Below are positions 57,799 through 64,000 of a DNA stretch of 64,000 nt, piece after piece. Position numbers and translations under genes: made by a program. The stretch is from positions 7,307,501 through 7,371,500 of the forward strand of contig NZ_CP060295.1 of the NCBI RefSeq assembly GCF_014302995.1. The letters are read 5' to 3'. The DNA is from Variovorax sp. PAMC26660. Lineage in GTDB: Bacteria; Pseudomonadota; Gammaproteobacteria; Burkholderiales; Burkholderiaceae_C. Positions within the stretch are counted from its first letter, which is position 1. Every line of letters begins with the position of its first letter. The notes beneath the pieces are model-generated. The model saw only the letters and a list, made by a program, of their open reading frames with translations, was not told where the DNA came from and searched no databases.

Positions 57799-58795
57799 TT
57801 TCAGTGCGTCTGATCAAATTATTGCCAACATCGAATAATTGAATTACCTCCTTATTTGTGTCGTAATTGATACTATCAATCAATGTCGCACCACCATCGA
57901 GATTTGAAGTCACGATCTGAGAATTTGGCCTAGGCCGAGGAGCCCCGATCCCGACAGTCGCTCGCGGGTCATAGCTGTTCAAAATTGATCCGCTGTTGGT
58001 GCTGGCTGTGACTGTCCAATAGCCATTATCATCTTGCGTGACGCTGGATATTTCGTCCTTCTTGAATCCAGTAAAAGCTTGCGCAAACGCTCTCATATTT
58101 TGCTCAAAATATGAAACCCCACCATCAGAAGTGGATGGAGTTTTCTGCAAATAACTATCTCTTGCGCCCAGAGCCGCTCTCTCAAATTTCTGCACGGCAG
58201 TCAAAGTTGGATTGGCATAGATTTCAGCTAGCAGAAAGTCCAGCCCCATTGAAGAGCCATCGCCTCCGGCAGAAAACGAGATTTTATCTACCACAAATGT
58301 CCGGCCATTGACAACAAACTTTTTTCCTTGCAACTGTGAATCGGCAAGAGCTTCGAATGCAACAGCGCGGCCTTCAATAACGCCTCGGGCGAGGCTGTAA
58401 TCTCCTGGGCTCTTGTAGTTGCCGATTTGGGGCATACCAATGGAAGGATCTCGATTGTCCGCATCGTGCTGTAATTCGTGTCCTCCCTCAATTGCAATGT
58501 AGAGTGAATTGTAAAAAATCTGCTCAGGCGTTCCGGTCCTGAAATAATCTTGCGATATATAAACGCCGTTTGCGCGCTCGCTCGTGCCAGCCTCAAAGAA
58601 TATTCCTTTTTCCGTGCTAATGACGTATGGCACATTGGCTGCAGCGGAAGATTCATACTTTGCAGCCAAAGCAGGCGACGCATTAATGATATCCATTTGA
58701 AGCTGCGTCCATTTGGCGGCTGGCGCACTCACATCATCCTTGGTTTGAAAAAATGGTTTCCCATTGGCCATTTTACTATCCAATGAAACTGTCAT
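57416..58795 (-). CDS. N-terminal module of the RTX protein with HELQH metallopeptidase motif (frameshifted)
   Basis: A 459-codon frame. The first ~339 codons (58795-57779) look real; past the G7 run at 57772-57778 the residues are typical of a wrong frame. Removing one G would fuse it to the RTX body for a protein of about 2,436 residues. The domain has [12 protein letters not shown] (His106, Glu107, His110) and downstream Glu in [13 protein letters not shown] (141 or 148), a gluzincin-like HExxH...E arrangement, so it may be a zinc peptidase. It is markedly more AT-rich than the RTX body. An AGGAGG 7 nt before the ATG overlaps the upstream lipoprotein's stop, so the two are coupled. No signal peptide, as expected for a type I substrate. 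Confidence 0.75.
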   Translation of the reverse strand: MTVSLDSKMANGKPFFQTKDDVSAPAAKWTQLQMDIINASPALAAKYESSAAANVPYVISTEKGIFFEAGTSERANGVYISQDYFRTGTPEQIFYNSLYIAIEGGHELQHDADNRDPSIGMPQIGNYKSPGDYSLARGVIEGRAVAFEALADSQLQGKKFVVNGRTFVVDKISFSAGGDGSSMGLDFLLAEIYANPTLTAVQKFERAALGARDSYLQKTPSTSDGGVSYFEQNMRAFAQAFTGFKKDEISSVTQDDNGYWTVTASTNSGSILNSYDPRATVGIGAPRPRPNSQIVTSNLDGGATLIDSINYDTNKEVIQLFDVGNNLIRRTEIAPWGASGGAYFHDQHLFARYLPVGPSHSPAIRCQRRCHGCSSGQRNGDQHGHPEHRHHRARTQRNANARRHQPGSERKQQQPGFRWQLHRWHRQQLLERQHRYRQPGGNRLRDHRWASSRQCQSGS

Positions 58796-58805
58796 TTAAA
58801 TCCTC

Positions 58806-59405
58806 CTATTTGTGAATTTCAGACACAGAAACACTTAGCAAACACTTATCCCGCTCACCGACATAGATATAAACAATCTGCTCTCTGGCATCGTAAAACT
58901 GAGAAATTTTTGACACGACCGGCCAATTTTCAGGGCGAACGCCGAAGACGGCGCTCTCTGGAATGGGCGTGAATTCTTTTGAAAATATCTCTTCGACTTG
59001 CCATTGCTTAAGACAGCCTGGCGTATCTATTTTTATTTTCATAATTCTTTCTCCATGCAGTCCCAACCATTTTTCCGTCAAAATAAAATTACCGTAAAAA
59101 TCCCCCTCATCCATTCGAACAGCCTCTCCCGTCCCGTATCCAAATTCCTCGGGATCGAGCCAATTTTTAGGGAGTTTATTTAATTTATAGCCAATTACTC
59201 TTCTATAGAATTCTGGCTTTCCAAGCAAATCCCTCTCAAATCCTTCGCTTAAATAACGAAGAAGATTTTCAGTTGTCTGTACTTTTTTTGACGAAAATTC
59301 CGTCGAATTCAAATAACCCACGGAAGAAGAACACGCCGACAGTAGCAGCGCGGCCATCACTCCTACTTTCCAAAACGCAGATCTATTTTTTGAATTTCTC
59401 TTCAT
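58806..59405 (-). CDS. AT-rich lipoprotein gene upstream of the RTX protein
   Basis: 199 residues. The signal peptide ends in LLLSAC, so a lipidated Cys is expected. The mature part is charged, with LLRYLSEGFERDLLG, YKLNKLPKNWLDPEEFGYG and a C-terminal VYIYVGERDKCLLSVSVSE. I do not recognise a family. The gene is far more AT-rich than its neighbours and lies 10 bp upstream of the RTX gene. In polymorphic secreted toxins a small lipoprotein beside a toxin domain is often the immunity protein, which makes this a candidate. ATG at 59405 is preferred over an upstream codon at 59438 because it opens the signal peptide directly; neither has a strong ribosome-binding site. Confidence 0.75.
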   Translation of the reverse strand: MKRNSKNRSAFWKVGVMAALLLSACSSSVGYLNSTEFSSKKVQTTENLLRYLSEGFERDLLGKPEFYRRVIGYKLNKLPKNWLDPEEFGYGTGEAVRMDEGDFYGNFILTEKWLGLHGERIMKIKIDTPGCLKQWQVEEIFSKEFTPIPESAVFGVRPENWPVVSKISQFYDAREQIVYIYVGERDKCLLSVSVSEIHK

Positions 59406-59477
59406 ATTTAAATTCTTGAGGCAATTTCCCCCGAGCATTCGGCGGTCGCCGAAATTGATTCAAAATTTACAGCCGAT

Positions 59478-60961
59478 CTACCGCTCCCTCATGCTTTCGC
59501 TCGTGGCCTTCTGAACCGGACTGAGCAGGAATTCAATAACCCGCCGCTTTCCCGTCTTGATCTCCGCTGTCAGGTTCATCCCCGGAGACAACTTGATCGG
59601 CCTGCCATCCACATCGATGGTTGTGTTGCCGAGGCTCAGCGTCACCGGGAAAATCGCCCCGCGCTTCTCGTCATTCACCGCATCCGCAGTCACTGTCTTC
59701 ACGGTCGCGTTCACCGTGCCGTAGCGCGTGTACGGAAACGTCTCCAGCTTGATCGCCGCTTCCTGCCTTGGGCTCACGAAGCCGATGTCCTTGTTGTCCA
59801 GCGTCACCTCGGCGGTCACTTCGGCCCCATCGGGCACGATCACCATCAAGGGTTGGGCTTCCGTGACCACACCGCCTTCCGTGTGCGTGACCAGTTGCTG
59901 CACCGTGCCGGCCACTGGCGCCTTCAAGGTCGTCAGGCGCTCGCGCTGACCCGCCTTGGCCAGGTCCTGCGTGCCTTGCTGTCTCTTGAGCTCGGCCGCT
60001 GCTTCGCGCGTTCTGAGGCTGTGCTTGGTCTCGGCGATGTAGGCAGACCTGGTGTTCTCGCTCTCCCTCAGCGTGGCATTGGCCTCGGCCAGCCTTGCGC
60101 GCTGGGTGGCCAGGTCGCGTTCCAGCTCGATGCGTTCTCTCGTGCGGTCCTGGTTCGCATGGCTGGACATGAACCCCTGGTTGGCCAGCTGATGGAAGTC
60201 GGCTTCTCTCTGCTTGGCAATCGGCACCGTCGTCTCCAGCTTGGCGACCATCTCGCGCACCGTGGCGATCTCCGCCTGGCGTCGGTTGATCTCGGAGGCT
60301 GCCTTGGCCAACTTGGCCGTGATGTCGCTCCACTCGTCGCTCAGTTGGGCTTGGGTTGCGCTCGTGTCGACGTCTGTCCACCCGCTGGGGATGGTCTTGC
60401 CCAGCTCGGGGGTACGGGAGGTTGCTGATGACCCATTGAGCGCCTGCAGCAGCGCGCGCGTGCGCAGCACCTCGGATTGCACAGACTTCAGTTGCTCGTC
60501 GATGCTGGTCTTGTCGGCGTTGGCGGTGGTGGGGTCGAGTTCGACCAAAGCTTGACCAGCCTCGACATGGTCCCCGTCCCTGACCAACACACGCTTGACC
60601 ACGCTCACCTCCAGCGGCTGGATGATCTTGGTGCGCTCGCTCACGATGATCTTGCCGGGCGCCACGGCCACGATGTCGATCTGCCCGAAGATGGACCAGG
60701 TCAGCGCAATGAGGAACAGCGCAATCAGCGCATAGGCCAGTCGCCTGGGGGCGGGATGTACGGGGGTGTCCTGCAGGCTCAGGGCTGCAGGCAGGAACGC
60801 GGCTTCATCGGACAGGCGCCTGGGCCCGGCCAGTTCGTGGCGGTGCTTCCAGGCGGCTTTGAAGATGGCCTTGTAGCGCCCCAGCAGTTCGAAGACCGGG
60901 TGCCGCATGTCCCGCGCGTGCGGCGCGTTGGCCGCGGGAGCGGTGGTGGAGACTTCCGGCG

Positions 60962-60965
<4 letters not shown>
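59478..60965 (-). CDS. type I secretion membrane fusion protein, HlyD family
   Basis: 495 residues. One transmembrane helix at about 76-98 (LAYALIALFLIALTWSIFG) follows a cytosolic tail. The lipoyl halves are GKIIVSERTKIIQPLEVSVVKRVLVRDGDHVEAGQALVEL and ERLTTLKAPVAGTVQQLVTHTEGGVV, with a long coiled coil between (about 140-345). The C-terminal beta-barrel has the KLSPGMNLTAEIKTGKR end of HlyD/LktD. It bridges the inner-membrane ABC transporter to a TolC-type channel, which is not in the window. It overlaps the ABC gene's stop by 4 bp. Confidence 0.94.
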
Positions 60966-63220
<2,255 letters not shown>

Positions 63221-63716
63221 TCACCCTCTCCCTTTTTTGAACTCTGCGGTTCAAGTCTTCGGAAGATATCCGTGGATGCCTGTTCTTTGTCGAGCGCCGC
63301 GAAAAGATAAATGCCCGAGGGCGGGAAACAACGCAATGTCAACTCGAGACACTTATATTTCTCAATCATTCCCCCTATGAGCCGAACCAACACGGGCCGC
63401 GCCTCTGCGCAGTTCGATAAGCACGATGATCTCGTCCACGATCTCTGCGCGGAACACGAGCACGAACATTCGGCACGCGACCCGGACCAGGAAACTGGCG
63501 AGTTCGCCAAACTTGTTCTCGGACACCGTCAACGGCCCCACCAGCTTGCCCCCGCTCGGCGTCCAAGGGCGCTGCGTTGGCCGCAGTTACCCGAAGGGCT
63601 ATGCCTGGACCACTGAGGCTGCCGCCGTGCAACCCCAACGCAAGGCCTGACAACCAGCGCGAGCTTCAATGCGTTGGGAATGCACACACCCCCACGATTT
63701 CAAAACCGGAGGATCC
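63221..63716. other. divergent intergenic region, 496 bp
   Basis: Lies between the leftward type I secretion unit and the rightward YXWGXW gene. The left part (63240-63370) is AT-richer and could hold the secretion promoter; GGGAGAGGG precedes that ATG by 3 nt. On the minus strand, 63362-63541 is an open frame of 59 codons from a GTG with protein-like content (FGELASFLVRVACRMFVLVF, AEIVDEIIVLIELRRG). A plus-strand frame that shares its wobble positions is also open, and I cannot tell which, if either, is used. Confidence 0.4.
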
Positions 63717-64000
63717 ATGAAGATTCGACTCGCCGCGCTCGGCATGGCCAGCGCTTTTGCATTGCTGGCCACGCCTCTTGGCGCGAACGCACAGGTCTCG
63801 GTGAACATCAACGTTCCCGGGTTGGTCATGGTGGCGCCGCCGCCGCCACGCTACGAGGCACCACCACCGCCCCGTGGCGGTTATGTCTGGGTGCCGGGCC
63901 GCTGGGCCTGGGATGGCCGCGCCTACGCATGGCGACGCGGCGGCTGGCAGCCCGCGCGCTCGGGCTATGCCTATGCCCCGGGCCGCTGGATCGAAGACCG
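63717..64000 (+). CDS. YXWGXW-repeat protein, 3' end outside window
   Basis: The first 94 residues are visible. A signal peptide ends near LGANAQ. The mature chain starts VSVNINVPGLVMVAPPPPRYEAPPPPR (split here for length), then GYVWVPGRWAWDGRAYAWRRGGW and a second GYAYAPGRW unit, the Tyr-x-Trp-x-x-Gly-x-Trp repeat of the YXWGXW family. Such small secreted or envelope proteins are common in beta-proteobacteria; function unknown. GGAGG lies 7 nt before the ATG at 63717. Confidence 0.85.
   Translation, partial: MKIRLAALGMASAFALLATPLGANAQVSVNINVPGLVMVAPPPPRYEAPPPPRGGYVWVPGRWAWDGRAYAWRRGGWQPARSGYAYAPGRWIED

Overview
The window is a stretch of high-GC (mid-to-upper 60s percent by eye) beta-proteobacterial chromosome. 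The gene content points to Comamonadaceae, most likely Variovorax: tandem Bug-family tricarboxylate-transporter binding proteins, a DUF2868/DUF3482 pair, a type II-like lumazine synthase behind an FMN riboswitch, a Tat-dependent AmiC, and many LysR regulators. The species call is inference; no rRNA, tRNA, CRISPR array, transposase or phage gene is visible.

Layout. 1-4.4 kb: two Bug binding proteins (the first cut by the window edge), an alpha/beta hydrolase overlapping a cytochrome b561 gene, and a membrane glycosyltransferase. 4.8-9.7 kb: LigB-type dioxygenase divergent from a LysR regulator, an ABC exporter, and a VOC protein divergent from a TetR regulator. 10-12.6 kb: tssE and tssF of a type VI secretion baseplate without other T6SS genes. 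12.8-19.3 kb: a 24-residue membrane peptide, DUF2868 and DUF3482-GTPase genes, enoyl-CoA hydratase, an AraC regulator and a YcaQ-like DNA glycosylase. 19.5-30.8 kb: TonB receptor, FMN riboswitch and ribH, GST, ArsC-like protein, queG/tsaE/amiC, a glycine-zipper lipoprotein, DedA, GNAT, a dienelactone hydrolase fused to an NTF2-like domain, and LysR. 30.8-39.4 kb: MFS transporter and IlvD/Edd dehydratase, then mutL, a lipoprotein hydrolase, miaA and a LolD-type ATPase. 39.4-51.4 kb: Thr/Ser dehydratase, an ECF42-type sigma factor with its DGPF (YCII) partner, a serine hydrolase, a FtsX-type permease, a penicillin acylase, a PLP enzyme and an AttH-like lipocalin. 51.5-63.2 kb: a type I secretion locus, reading leftward from ABC transporter to HlyD, a lipoprotein and a giant RTX/subtilase protein. 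63.7 kb: start of a YXWGXW-repeat protein.

Two things stand out. First, a dispersed non-coding repeat of about 265-300 bp occurs as four full copies (about 4.5, 9.8, 17.9 and 32.2 kb, all in the same orientation) and one inverted half copy (40.5 kb). Each full copy holds two stem-loops whose 37-nt loops are exact or near-exact reverse complements of each other, and one stem shows a compensatory base change between copies. Second, the type I secretion substrate looks chimeric. An AT-rich N-terminal module with an HELQH metallopeptidase motif, preceded by an equally AT-rich lipoprotein gene, is joined to a GC-rich RTX/subtilase body. A run of seven G breaks the frame close to the junction (six would restore it), which could be a sequencing error, a mutation or a phase switch.

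The ATPase, FtsX permease and AttH-like lipocalin resemble a dispersed att-type export system. The ECF42/DGPF pair carries a recognisable candidate self-promoter.
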